A DNA stretch of 64,000 nucleotides from Kwoniella bestiolae CBS 10118 (GCF_000512585.2 NC_089241.1:5412001-5476000), one strand, 5' to 3'; counted from the first letter of the stretch, positions 34,746 through 46,261 are shown. The notes: generated by a model not told the origin, from the sequence alone. Translations and numbers: made by a program.

Positions 34746-34848
34746 AGTTTGATTGCCATGCTGTGTGAAGAGGGGAAGTTTCATGTTATGCAACAGTGGC
34801 ACGCGCGTCCTATCTTCACGGGTTGAATAATTCGGATCTATGTGTAAA

Positions 34849-35411
34849 TCACATCAACGAATGACGTTCAATTTCCATGTAATTATCAAGGTGTTCGGTG
34901 TTGGGAGTGGGCCAGTCGAGCAGTGCAATCCCACAATATAACCGATCGGCCTCTCCATACTGTCTGTACATAACCTCAAAATGCGGTCGTTCAGCGGTCG
35001 TGACATCCGGATGCCTTTGTACGGATTGGATTGAAGGCAAATACTGACCGTCAAGTCTCACCAGACCGGTGTGCATCCTTTTGGTTTGAATCGCAAAGTA
35101 AGCAAGAGTTTCTGAGGAATTCTGGGTAGCTCATAAATAGCAATGACATGTCGCTTGCGCTCACATGAGATATGAGAAGACTGATTATCTATGTTGCTTA
35201 AGTATGTCTGACGAGAATCATAAGCGTTTGTCAAGTCGTCTGCATTGCTGTCCTCATTCTTACCCGAGGATTGAAGGCGTTCCTTGCGAGGCATCAATGC
35301 AAAGCACTCACGACAGCTGACGTGAGATCGTGGGGTTGCATACACGTAAGTCCCCTGTCCTCTGCCAGGATCTCTGACCTGTCGTCCTGGATGTAATCTT
35401 AGTATATACAC
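34849..35411 (-). pseudogene. Truncated or frameshifted family member F
   Basis: Two minus-strand ORFs overlap in different frames. The upstream one (to 35058) can start at MPRKERLQSSG, and the downstream one (35076-34849) contains HTGLVRLDGQYLP, matching member E (YTDLVRLDQ), and later ERPHF then CGIALLDWP near the place of R-P-x-D / G-[LI]-A. The only GT-AG pairs I found either give a stop or a 33-nt intron. A frameshifted copy is the simplest reading. A TATATA run lies upstream at about 35400-35408. Confidence 0.35.
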
Positions 35412-36355
35412 TCATGGGTACATGCATGAGCGGTTGATATAATCAACAATCAATATGTGTAAAGGCGCAAAAAATCGGTCAAAAATACCAGCAGTACTAT
35501 CATCTCCCCTTGTTTGATTCAAAGAAGTATTGGTCTACTGATGTACGTTGTGAGGGTTTGAGCACTCATTTGTCTTTACTGAGCTCATCTTCCTTAGCGC
35601 AAGGTACGTAGAACAGAATCTGTTCCTTTGCAGCCGGCCCACTGAAGTACTATGCAAAGCCGATACTTCCTTCGGGAAGTTCAATCCACGAGTGTTCAAT
35701 CGTCGGATAATGGGGCCGAACTGGGATTTTGAAGTGAGATTATGGAGTGTGAAGAGTGTAAGGATCGAGAAGAGCAATCAGTGAAGAACGCGGCATTGTA
35801 GTTCTGTGTTTACTGGCCGTTCTCATCTACCTTACATTTTCTGCACAGCAATTGCACAGCCTTCCTTGACTTGCCTTCCAAGATGTTTCTTACAGAGAAA
35901 ACAGATGGTCAGAAGCTGCAACATGGAAGGCGCCACAGTCCGTGTACGTGTCTCTTGACAGTTCATATGATCAATGGCAAGGATGTTGAGTGATAATCAT
36001 CATCTGCATTGTAGAGCATGTCAGTCTATGCTGGTTCAAATGTATCCTTTTAGCTACCCACACAATGAAAGGAGAAACGTTTCAGAGCCCTGAGCAGATG
36101 TACAGTATGTTAAGTCATCGCCTATCGTTAGTGATGCAGGTCATGATGAGCTGACGGGAGAAAGTATCATCATGCAAATTAACACAAATCACAGGTCACC
36201 ACTCTTGAGATCAATTGATTGATTCAGATTCACAAAGTACTGGTGTGTACATCATCATCAGCAGTCGCCAACACTCGACTCATCAGTCATACCGTACTAC
36301 ATTGACTTGCTGTCCTCACACACCAATAGCTAGTCACAGAAATACGTGACCAACC
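35412..36355. other. Gap in the second accessory block
   Basis: About 940 bases. One short minus ORF (35535-35777) has no recognisable features. No RNA gene, repeat or transposon end is seen. Confidence 0.3.
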
Positions 36356-36655
36356 TTACCAAGTCTTATCATACAACGGACGCTGTTCTTCTTTGGGAGG
36401 GGTATATTCTTTGATAGTCCCATCTGGGTTGAAAATAAACTTTCCACTGGGTGTATGGATACTTCCGCCCGACTTCCAGTCAATAGGATCGTCTCCGGTG
36501 GTCGATCCGTGAGATGCTCGGGACCATCGGGTTGGGGAAGGTGTAAAGGATAATTGGTATGAGGTGGTGGTAGACCTGTATTGACCAACAAGCCTATCGT
36601 CAGCCTTCTCAGAATGTGAAACCTTTGGGCTTGATCCGACTTGCCTGGTTGACAT
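36356..36655 (-). CDS. Unidentified 99-residue protein with a TATA-box promoter
   Basis: The ATG at 36655 (MSTRQVGSSPKV) is preceded by TATAAAA on the minus strand (36824-36830), about 170 bp upstream. The protein is Ser/Thr/Pro-rich and ends with a compact block: GGSIHTPSGKFIFNPDGTI, then EEQRPLYDKTW. It does not share the G-S-V-G-[LI]-A block, so I do not place it in the A-E family. It shares the MST start, the strand and the TATA arrangement with its neighbours. The last codons (TTG GTAAGG) include a possible splice donor, so the true C-terminus may differ. Confidence 0.5.
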   Translation of the reverse strand: MSTRQVGSSPKVSHSEKADDRLVGQYRSTTTSYQLSFTPSPTRWSRASHGSTTGDDPIDWKSGGSIHTPSGKFIFNPDGTIKEYTPPKEEQRPLYDKTW

Positions 36656-37546
36656 TTTGTGAGATGCACCCGTTTCTTTCCTTTGTCGTGTACACGAGCT
36701 AGGAGTCAAGCTTAATCTGGTTTATAAGCAGTCTAGTATGAATACTTTTTGGTCGAGATAGAATACTTTGATGTTTGAACACGTCGAAATGGGAGAACGG
36801 CCCATCCCAGCGATTTGTGACCCTTTTATATCTTATCCTAGACCTTGACTTTCGCTTGATAACTGGGACCCGAAGTAGCCGGATATCCCAAGATTCGTAG
36901 ATACGTCAGCTTAACCGAGTAGTTATGCGATACGATGATATCTGATAGTCCTCCTTTGAATATCAGTATACGACACGGGAATGCACTCCACAAAGTGAGG
37001 TGTAAGGCTTCTGAAAACGCTCACAAAGTGAAAGGCTAAGGGTCTGGCACATCCTTCTCGCATAAATACTGAATGAAAGGACGTGTTTGAATGATGATCA
37101 CGAATGCGAGCTTGCTTAGTGAGTGAGACTAAAGCGTGATGAAATTGTGCGGAACAGCCGAAAGAAGATATTCTTTGAGCCAAGGAGCACTTCGTCTGGC
37201 TTTGCCTATATGAGATATCGCCAAGTCTGACATTCGATGTTAAGCCTTCTTTGAGCGATACCAACAAATCTATACGATCTCTTACTAGCTTGGTTATCGT
37301 ATTGGATTTTGGTATGTGTCGAAGTCCCGATGGTCGCGGATATCGTCTTGACTGAGAGCAGGTAAGCAAGAGGAAGGATACGAAATCGCCAGTGGAGAAG
37401 AAGGCGAAAAGGTTGCGAGGAAGGAATGAGATGGTGAGGTAGGGTTAGTAGACCACTTTCATTCTTGAGTTACGAGCTATTGGATACATGTGATGCTAGA
37501 TATATTCCTATTTATCTATTTTTCTACCTCTTCCGTGAGAATCGTT
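36656..37546. other. Gap; possible plus-strand 3' exons at 37179-37429
   Basis: Two plus-strand segments (37179-37311 and 37362-37429) join in phase across a 50-nt GTATGT...GAGCAG intron. The joined frame contains LTFDVKPSLSDTNKSIRSL and ends YEIASGEEGEKVARKE stop. No start or upstream exon was found and the frame is closed at 37176-37178, so this may be a decayed gene. The minus ORF 36923-37369 is not supported. Confidence 0.25.
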
Positions 37547-38170
37547 TTATAGTTGACCGGAATTGGCTTTTTGGAACATCTCCATTGCTTCCTATAAGGC
37601 GGTCCAACGAGGTCAGCTATGTTACTCAGGAGTGGCCAGATGCACTTGTACCACTTGAAAATCAATTTACCTTTGGATCTACACCGGCTTTCTGCAGCTC
37701 TGCCATCAACTGAGAACATGTTCACGTTTGTCAGCTGAGCTCGATCGTTATATAATTACCAAGATCGAGGAGAGTCAAGCTGAACGTACCGTCTGGGCAG
37801 CCGCCCTGAGATCACTGTCCATAGCCATCTTAGCCATCTGAGTCATCGAGGGTTGTTTGGTGGTATCGAAACCTGTCGGGACAACGAATATATCAGGACC
37901 GACTCGTACCTCCAGTCACATGTCGTAAAGGGGCGTAAACCCACCCTTCTGCTTCATCACCTCTCCCAGATCCATTATAGCTTTGATAGCTCCCTCATGA
38001 TTCTTCACCTTATCCTGAAAAGCCTTGAAAGCTGGATCGGCGAATGGGTCTTTGGGAGTCTCGGAAGCGAGCACACGAGGTGAAGAAATTAAGAACCGAC
38101 GGGCAGCTGGTGCCGGTCGGGTGAGGGTGGATTGGAGGGTGGTAGAGGCGAGTGATCGGACGGAGCGCAT
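37547..38170 (-). CDS. Small conserved-looking mitochondrial protein of unknown function
   Basis: Four exons, 37945-38170, 37790-37872, 37671-37709 and 37547-37591, give 130 residues with all phases consistent. The first 35 residues are an Arg/Ser/Ala/Leu presequence with no acidic residue (MRSVRSLASTTLQSTLTRP). The mature part is alpha-helical in character: DPFADPAFKAFQDKVKNHE, MTQMAKMAMDSDLRAAAQ, MAELQKAGVDPKEAMEMF. The repeated M-A/M-x pattern suggests amphipathic helices. I do not recognise a named family. Confidence 0.7.
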
Positions 38171-38270
38171 CTTGAAAGGATCGATGTGTTGTGCTGGGTG
38201 TGCTGGGTGGCTATAATATATTGATAGATATCTGCAGATTAATCAAGAAATCTGAAGACAGCTTTATGAC

Positions 38271-38305
38271 GATGATGGATGATGGATGATGGATGATGGA
38301 TGATG
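38271..38305. repeat. Minisatellite (GATGATG)x5
   Basis: Five perfect head-to-tail copies of the 7-mer GATGATG. It lies about 100 bp upstream of the mitochondrial protein gene start and 200 bp upstream of the MRH gene. Confidence 0.9.
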
Positions 38306-38348
38306 GGTACTCGAGATCTCGTCCGAAATCCGAGTGTATCGTGTCATG

Positions 38349-38359
38349 TCACGTGACTA
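38349..38359. promoter_or_regulatory. E-box element TCACGTGACTA
   Basis: Identical 11-mer to 2922-2932. Here it lies about 150 bp upstream of the MRH-domain gene. Function is inferred from the CACGTG core only. Confidence 0.4.
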
Positions 38360-38505
38360 AAACAGAACATTACGTAGCTCACTCTGCGCATTTGCCGCTA
38401 ACTGAACGAATACATTTCTCATCTCAACTCCCTGTCAATCGATATCATATAACGCCAAAGTATCTCAGTACACAGAAGGAACCCAGTTCTGAAAACAGAT
38501 CGAAG

Positions 38506-39654
38506 ATGGCATCTCCCTGTACGCTCACACTGGATGACGGAACGCACTACGACCTCTCTCCACTCGGTTCGGCGAAAGCAGATTATGTAGCTCAAGTCGG
38601 CGAGACAAGTTATAATCTCAACATATGTAGAGGGGTAGTTGGGGAGCTACACGCCGTAGAAGATCCAGATACGGTGGGAGGATATGTCAGGAAGGATGAT
38701 GGCGATTTCGTGCTGGGGTCAGTGGTTACAATTGATACAAGCTGCCTTTTATCGAGGGATTTCAGCTGATGATGTGATGTGCATACAGCCGAGTGCATAC
38801 CAACCTGACGATGTCACCTATGACCAACGAACCCATGTATGTAATCACGGATGGATCGGCTTGTCCGCTCAACCCTGATGCGAAGGCTTCGACGGCTATT
38901 CGAGTGGGTCGACCGTACTGCTCCCAACTCTCATCTTGTTTCTTCCTCCTTTGTACTGCTTGCTGATATCCCTACTTCAATAGTTCATCTGTAGTCCATC
39001 AGACTTCAACGCCGGCAAGCCAGTCTTAGTCGCTACATTACCTCCTCAAGATCCATGTCATTTCTACTTTGAATGGAGATCCCACGTAGCATGTCCTACG
39101 AACCCTAAATCATCCTTGGAATCAGGCCACTACATAGCCTTCGGTGCGATGTGAGTTCCGACTCCCCTTATCAGCTGCCTGGTCCAGTGCGCAATCAAAG
39201 AGACAAAAGCTGATACTTGCCCATGTTTTATAGTCTGGCAATAGCGATCCTAACGTGGTTCGGTGGACATACACTATACAACAGATTCTACCTAGGTCGA
39301 AGGGGTGCCGCTCAATTCCCATTATTCCACATCCCCAAGATATCCTTACCTACCTTTAAATCTCAAAGTAACGGTGAATCTTCCACCGGACCAAAATGGG
39401 GATCGTGGAGACGACGCAGTCAAAGATCGGGAGGGGGATATACAAGTGTCAGGGCGGATGAGAATGACGAGGAAGAGGGCTTTGCGGGGAGGTTTAGTCT
39501 GGATGATGATGAGCTTGATGCTGATGCGGAGGATCTTACGGGCGTGAATGAGACGAATGCTTGGAGGAATCAAGGTGCCTCGATTGGGGCGAATGGAGAT
39601 GGGGCAAATGGGAAGAAGAACGTGGGTGTGCATCAGGGTTTGGTGGATATTTAG
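38506..39654 (+). CDS. MRH-domain (mannose-6-phosphate-receptor-like) single-pass membrane protein
   Basis: Four exons, 38506-38717, 38789-38903, 38993-39150 and 39234-39654, give 301 residues. The luminal part matches the MRH/cation-independent M6PR-like fold: CTLTLDDGTHYDLSPLG, NLNICRGVVGEL, VITDGSACPL, STAIRFICSPSDF, PCHFYFEWRSHVACPT. One membrane helix follows (IAFGAILAIAILTWFGG), then a short YNRFYLGRRGAAQFP segment and an acidic, Ser/Gly-rich cytosolic tail. Yeast Mrl1-type proteins sort vacuolar or endosomal cargo. I see no signal peptide: the ATG is followed almost at once by the first MRH strand, so an upstream leader exon may be missing. Confidence 0.85.
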
Positions 39655-40089
39655 ACTAGAGGAGGTCTGTCAGTCAGTTGTATAGATATGATATGTATAG
39701 TGCTATACATTACGAGCATGGTGACTGGTATATTGACAGCACAAGTGCATTGCTCTGCATGTATACATAGACAAGCATTTATACATCCACATGGAATAGC
39801 TCCAGTATGGCTACCAGCCGTGAGAAAAGGTGCCACACTCCGGAGTTAAGTGGGTTGTATGTCATTCCCTATCATGTTATTGGTTCCGGGTCCAAGTGCC
39901 ACTACCACCATCACTGCTGCTGCTGCCATCGACCACTCTGCTCACGATCTCGACTTTTGAATATCCTGCAACCTATCCTTGTTGTGTTTGTTATCGGTAT
40001 ACCAAAGCTGCACAGTCAGCCCATACAGCTCGATCCTATCATCTTCACTGTATTCATACCTCTCACCGATCAACAGCACTCAATTTAAA
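39655..40089. promoter_or_regulatory. Intergenic; promoter of NDUFS2
   Basis: 435 bases with a CA/CT-rich stretch at 39898-39960 just upstream of the NDUFS2 start. The overlapping ORFs at 39807-40093 are shadows. Confidence 0.4.
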
Positions 40090-42200
40090 ATGATCAGAAA
40101 CTTACGACCGATCCTTCGAAATGCTCCTTCACCCTCATCTTCCAAAGCCGCTTTCCGGGGTATCTCATCCACCGCCCTCAGGTCGATGGCTTCTCCTGCG
40201 GTGGAACCTAGTCCTTTGAGGGCGCACTCAGTAGAAGAGTGAGTATCAGAATGATGTCTAGGGGGTCAAAATGGGCGAAATGGTGATACGGAGAGCGATC
40301 GGATCGGTTAAAGCTGATAGCTTGTGTCTTGATATAGGCTACACGGTATGTCAGCTGAAGAGATCTTGAAAGAGGGTTCATCGAGGAAAGATGCTCAGAT
40401 GAGACATTTCACTGGTACGTTCAGTAACTCTCCTCGCACTTCGTCTCTGTTACCACAATTCTCCGTGAGGTGTGGCGATAGTACGTAAAGCTGATCGATC
40501 TGAAATACATAGTCAACTTCGGTCCTCAACATCCCGCTGCTCACGGTGTGCTTCGATTGATCCTCGAGTTGAACGGAGAGGTGGGTATAGGTCTTTGTCT
40601 TCCTCACTTATCCTCGTTTGGTGATTTACTCCAAGCTAATTTGACTGGGTTGGTAATTTATAGGAAATCCTTCGTGCCGATCCTCACATCGGTCTCTTAC
40701 ACAGAGGAACAGAAAAATTGATCGAATACAAGAACTATACCCAGGCTTTACCATATTTCGATCGATTAGATTATGTCTCCATGAGTGGGTATCTCTCTAT
40801 CGTAATTACATGACAAGGACGCCTAGCTGAAATACATTCGGTGGTGATGTTATAGTGACGAATGAGTTGAGTTATACGCTCGCTGTTGAGAAGTTGTTGA
40901 ATATCGAGGTTCCCGAGAGGGCTAAATGGATTAGAACGTTATTTGGGGAGATTACTAGGGTTTTGAACCACTTGATGGCTGTTTTGACGTGAGTTACTGG
41001 TCTCAGTCATCAACATCTCTTCCACATACACGTATAATACATATGATATCGATCTGCCTAAGAGTTCAGCCAGCTGATCGCTTCAATCGCACATAGCCAC
41101 GCGATGGATGTCGGTGCCCTCACACCCTTCTTGTGGGGTTTCGAAGAGCGTGAAAAGTTGATGGAGTTCTACGAGCGAGTGTCCGGTGCACGAATGCACG
41201 CCGCCTACTTCCGACCTGGTGGTGTTGCCTTTGACCTGCCTCACGGGATGTTGGACGATATCTTCAAGTGGGCCACTCAGTTCTCAAGCAGGGTAGATGA
41301 GATTGAGGAAGTAGTCACTGGTAATCGAATCTGGAAGGGAAGGACCATCGGTATAGGAACGGTGACTGCTCAACAGGCTTTGGATTACTCGTTCTCGGGT
41401 GTTATGTTGAGAGGTTCGGGTGTACCTTGGGATATCCGGTGGGTCGTCTCGTTTCATGAAGATTTTGTCGAATACACCCTGTACTATTTTGCATCACTCA
41501 TGCGGTGTAGAACTATCATATCCCGCTCAATCTTCATCATAGGACGAGCTCAGCTGACATTGTATTTCTTCCTTCCCATTCGCAGAAAAGTAGCGCCATA
41601 CGACGCCTACGACAAAGTCGAGTTCGACGTCCCAGTAGGAAAGAACGGTGATTGTTACGACAGGTATCTCTGTAGAGTGCAGGAGTTCAGAGAATCTTTG
41701 AGAATCATCGATCAATGTTTGAACAAGATGCCCACCGGTGCCGTTAAAGTGGATGATCATAAGATTGTCCCACCACCTAGAGCAACCATGAAGGAGAGTA
41801 TGGAAGCTTTGATTCATCATTTCAAGGTGGGTTTGTCGTCTATCGTTTATCTTCTAAGTCCATCATACACTGTACAACCTCATTTTCACAAGCTTTACAC
41901 CTGATGTGCTGGGACGAACGAAGACTTGTGCTAAATACTCCTTTTATTCACCCACAGATCTACTCCGAAGGATACACCGTCCCCCCCGGAGAGACCTACT
42001 CCGCCATCGAAGCTCCAAAGGGTGAGATGGGTGTCTACCTCGTATCGGACGGTACCAACCGACCCTACAAGTGTAAGATCCGTGCGCCTGGATTCGCCCA
42101 TTTACAAGGATCAGATTTCATGATGAGACATCAGTTCTTACCTGATGCGGTGGCTATTATCGGTACGATGGATTTGGTGTTTGGTGAGGTTGATCGATAA
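40090..42200 (+). CDS. NUO49: NADH:ubiquinone oxidoreductase 49-kDa subunit, mitochondrial (NDUFS2/NuoD)
   Basis: Eight exons: 40090-40238, 40338-40414, 40513-40580, 40664-40784, 40856-40988, 41097-41438, 41586-41826 and 41958-42200, giving 457 residues. A presequence of about 40 residues precedes the core. Family blocks: [73 protein letters not shown] and the C-terminus [14 protein letters not shown]. The His-rich [11 protein letters not shown] loop contributes to the quinone site. The subunit sits in the peripheral arm of complex I. Confidence 0.97.
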
Positions 42201-42522
42201 TTATCGCAATAGTAGCAGGATAGATGGGAGAAGAGAAGGGTTGTACGTTAGTTTTTTGATTCCTCTGGGAATGGGATTCATTGGATGCATTTTTCACATA
42301 CTTAGACTGAAAAGGTGCAAACGATGTTGTCTACTGATGTTCATAATTGTATTGATTCCTTCATTACGTGTATAGTCATTTCATCAACCAATCGATATCC
42401 CGTTCGTCGACATGATCCCATCTTGAGGCCATTTATCCAGCTCGTACGCGATTTGATCATTTTTCTGCCTTCCACTACTTGAACTCTCATCCGCATAAAG
42501 CATCTCCGACTGTTCCTACCTT
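42201..42522. other. Intergenic, convergent 3' ends
   Basis: 322 bases between the NDUFS2 and Yvc1 stop codons, AT-rich in the middle. No feature is seen. Confidence 0.4.
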
Positions 42523-45500
42523 CTACTTCTCCTTACTGTGATTCCCATTCCCACCGTTACTCTTCTCCACCATCTTCTCCAAACTCTCCAACTGCTTCTT
42601 CAAACTCCTAATTTCCTTTTGCACCAACGCACCCTCAGTCAAAGCGGTACTATCGCACAATCACTTATCAGCATACGACCCCTATTCTATAACCTTATTC
42701 TATAACTCAAACGATGGGCAATACTCACTTGGGGAAAGCCTTCACCAAATCATCAAACTTGTATTTACTTATCACTCCCTCCGACTCATCTTCCACAGTC
42801 GGATCGTTGATCTTCGGATCATCCTCTTCATCAGGTGGGGGGCCCGAGAAATACGCTCTGAGCCTTTGTGAGCGGGAGTGCGATACTTGGGATTCGAATA
42901 GTGCGATCAGGGTGAGAGGGATGAAGAATAGGGTGGACATGACGTATCGGTTTAGGTTGATGTACCATTGTTTGGGAAGGATCCATCTAAAGTCGTAAAA
43001 TTTATCAGCATCTATACCACCTAAGCCTTGGTTACTGGCGAGGTGAGGGTGTGACCAGGCTACGGAATGTTATACTCACTCAAGTGGGGCTATCAATACA
43101 GCTTCAATCAGGTTGAAGGGAGCGATACTACACCGGACAGTCAGCTTGCGTGCGCATATAACCAGCTATTTACAGCTGAACTTACTAGACGTAAGAGTCG
43201 GGAGCTCGAATCCTACATCACGACATGTCAGGGTTGATCAGCCTCGAGACAACAAATTGTCAGATTACTTACAGATCGATAGTCTTGTGCGCGAAGAACA
43301 CAAGATACTCGTCGGTCTCATTATCCGTAACATCTTGATAGGCTGAGCCAAATAGGGCGATAAGGACATTGACGAGAATGATGGTAGCTACAAAGTTCCA
43401 GCCGTAGAAGATGATCAGGCCGAAGGGGTAGCCGAACCGTTCAGTGGGTGAGTCGAAGTCGGGCGAGCTATGGGGGAAGAAAAGGTAAGTGAGCAAATTC
43501 TTCCCGTACCAGCGATAGTCATCCAGGAAGAGAGTTCAGGACATGGACCCATCATGTAGCATCCACTCACCCCAGTAACGCTTGGATCAGGTTGTTTACT
43601 ACTATGGCTGCTCCACCTGTTTCACCATCCGCTGCATCGAGGGCATACATCGACTATACGACGATTTCATCAGCGAAATGAGTTTCTCACGCTACAGGAT
43701 ACACCAGCTCACCTGAACAAAGCCGACAGCCATGATACCGAGTCTTGGGGTATATTAGCAAGATACATATACACATATGAGATTATGATTCTGCTTACAG
43801 GATGAAGAAGATCGTCGATTCTCGTCTAAGCAAAGAGTCAGTACTACAATGCTTTCAGCTAGATGAGATGACTCACAGCATTCGAGTAACTACCACTTGC
43901 AATGACCCGACCTACCATGCAATCCATCATCAGCAAATGAACCACGTACACAGGATGTTCGCAATACGCACCGTTTTATACCCATCAAAGACGGTCAACT
44001 ATTATTATCTCATCAGCTTCTCCGTCCAGATTTGTACATGACATGATAGCTGATCACATACCAATTTCATCCAAATCAACGGAGCAACACAAGCCAGGAC
44101 TTGGAAACTTCTGAAATGCAACAATGAAGCCTGTTCGTCTTTACTGCTGTCCAAAGACAATCCAGCTACTCTCAACCCAAATGCCGAGAGAAGTAAACCG
44201 TCTGTAAGGAAGTTGACGACTGTCCAGAAGCCCTGCACGCAGTCCAGCAACGTCAGCATATCCACCTCATTGTGGTCTCATTGGCGAACACTTACAATAG
44301 TAGCTAGAGGTCTGTTGGCAATCCTGACGATCTTGATGTGCCAAATACATCAGCTCCATCTCGATGAGTGTGAGCAGTCTGAACTTACCTTGAACATCTT
44401 CACAACCTCTGTGTGACGTCAGATTCTGTCAGTCAACTCCACATTGTGTTGTACTACGGAATGCTCACCTTCGAGCAAGAAAGATACCGCCATGATATAT
44501 AAGACCACCTCTGCCCAATCCCAATTCCTAGATGGGTCAAGAGTATCAAGGGGACTATGGCACAACGGTCAGCATACTATGTTCCGGAACCCGGTGATAA
44601 GATTTACCTTTGTACACTCTGGGAGTAGACTATGCAGAAGACGGTGAGATCAGCTTGTCACTCCCCACGGATAAGCTTGCGAGTCAGGTACAACCTACCG
44701 TATAAAAACACAAACCAGACTATGATTCTGAAGAAACTCTGATATCTCGGTACGCTCAGTCTCTCGGGGTTGAGATGATCCCAGAAACTATTTGATTCGG
44801 TCCGTTCGTATGGGACATAGTCGATATCCATATTCTCGTTGTTCCTTTGTACCCAGTCTCCTTTCCATAGGGAGTTGACTACATGTTGAGCTTCAGATGA
44901 GGAGAGGAAGATCTGCGAGAAGTGGAAGAGTCAGCACAATGATGAGAAGAAGAACCACTGATGTCGGTATCAATGGGAACCCGATACTACCACTCACCGT
45001 ACAATGTTGGTCAATAGCAGTCTCCAGCGCACTAACCGGCGCAGAATCATCCCCATCGCCTTCCTTGTATCTGTACCTAGTACTCATGACAGACTCCAAC
45101 CTATCAACAGGCAAATTATGTACGATCCTCCTAGCCAAACATTCCGCTGCGGTAGCTCGACAGAGGTTCTCATCGTAATCTGCTGGATTGGCGTATGCTT
45201 CTTTCATAAATGTTGCTTTGGCTCGAAGGAGGCTGTGTGGTCCGAAGTATCCATCAGTACCTAGTATATATGATACTCACTCCCTGTTCCGTGAGTTGAG
45301 GGGCATAGCAAGCGATGAGAAAGGGGTGAGACTCACCAGAATGGCACGGATTCACCAAAATCACCACCTGCTTTTGCGAATGCCTCGATTACCTCGGGGG
45401 TAATTATACTACTCGTTGCATCTGAAATCTGGGACAGCTCCACCTCGACTGGTAAGAGTTTCAAGATCAATGCTCGGCATCGTTTGACGAGCTCTAAGGG

Positions 45501-46026
45501 AGTTCAAAGTGGGTGTTAGCGATTGGCACTTGTGGGTACCATCTTGATGGACAGCTTTACTGACTTGTGACTGAGTCCTGCAGGTAGAATTGCATTTCGG
45601 TGAGCTGTGTATACGTCATATGTATGCAAATTGCTATACTCACTGGCTCTGGTACTATTGACCTCACGCTGAGAATTGATCGCTGGTCTTCTACAGCCTG
45701 CATGGTGGGTTAGTATGTCAGGGTCGGTAAGAGCAGAGAAATCACTGAGAGCAGTGAAAGCAGAGGAATGATGTGACTTACAAGAGCGTCACCCATTTTG
45801 AACTCGATATGGCCCTCTTTGTTGAGCTATCAAAAGGTAGTGTTGAGTGAAGGGAGATCAGTTGACTGATATATCTAGATGGACGTACGAATATCCATTC
45901 CAATCCAATCAATACTGCAAACACCTTTCGTGGGTTTATTTCTCTCACTTGCTTACCTGCAGGATGACGTTGAGCGAAGTGAAGCCGCTTACCGTTATCC
46001 CATGTGGGAATGCCAGGCACGATCAT
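42523..46026 (-). CDS. YVC1: TRP-type vacuolar cation channel (Yvc1/TRPY family)
   Basis: About 23 very short exons splice in phase from the ATG at 46026 to TAG at 42523. The soluble N-terminus includes LTEMQFYLQDSVTKLVKRCR and DENLCRATAAECLARR. The six-helix channel follows: IIVWFVFLYVYS, VVLYIMAVSFLL, FWTVVNFLTDGLLLSAFGL, a pore region (NNLIQALLGSPDFDSP) and the last helix GWNFVATIILVNVLIALFG, then the TRP-like AYQDVTDNETDEYL. The C-terminus is acidic and ends in a coiled coil (QKEIRSLKKQLESLEKMVEK). Yeast Yvc1 releases calcium from the vacuole upon hyperosmotic stretch. Exons of 8-15 codons are common here, the densest intron load in the window. Confidence 0.92.
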
Positions 46027-46261
46027 GATGTCTGATGTCTGACGTAATGGTGATGAGATCTGTGCGTTGCTTCAAAAAGCTGTCCGGTTGATTGCGGAAT
46101 GTGAATATGTGTGTGTACTTGGCAATGAGAAGATGATGAAGATGAAGCTCAAAGGATATATATTCTCAAGTTGACATACCACCTATCCCGCCCTGTATAT
46201 ATATCCAATCATATATCCAGAACATCCAGCACACAACAGCACGCCACACAAGATCATCGCC
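46027..46261. promoter_or_regulatory. Divergent promoter YVC1 / GH5 glucanase
   Basis: 235 bases. A TATATAT run lies at 46156-46161 and another at 46195-46202, the latter about 60 bp before the glucanase ATG. Confidence 0.4.

Larger units (their letters stand above)
38171..38505. promoter_or_regulatory. Divergent promoter region with E-box and minisatellite
   Basis: 335 bases between the mitochondrial protein gene and the MRH-domain gene. It contains a 7-bp tandem repeat (38271-38305) and TCACGTGACTA (38349-38359). A TATA-like ATCATATAACG lies at about 38443-38453. Confidence 0.5.

Noticed and set aside
34371..34826. 151-codon plus ORF
   Set aside because: Its composition is random, and the opposite strand shows the better family-like pattern. 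Neither is certain.
43201..43216. Possible tRNA T-arm-like sequence (GAGCTCGAATCC)
   Set aside because: It lies in a YVC1 intron, and no acceptor stem or anticodon arm can be folded around it.
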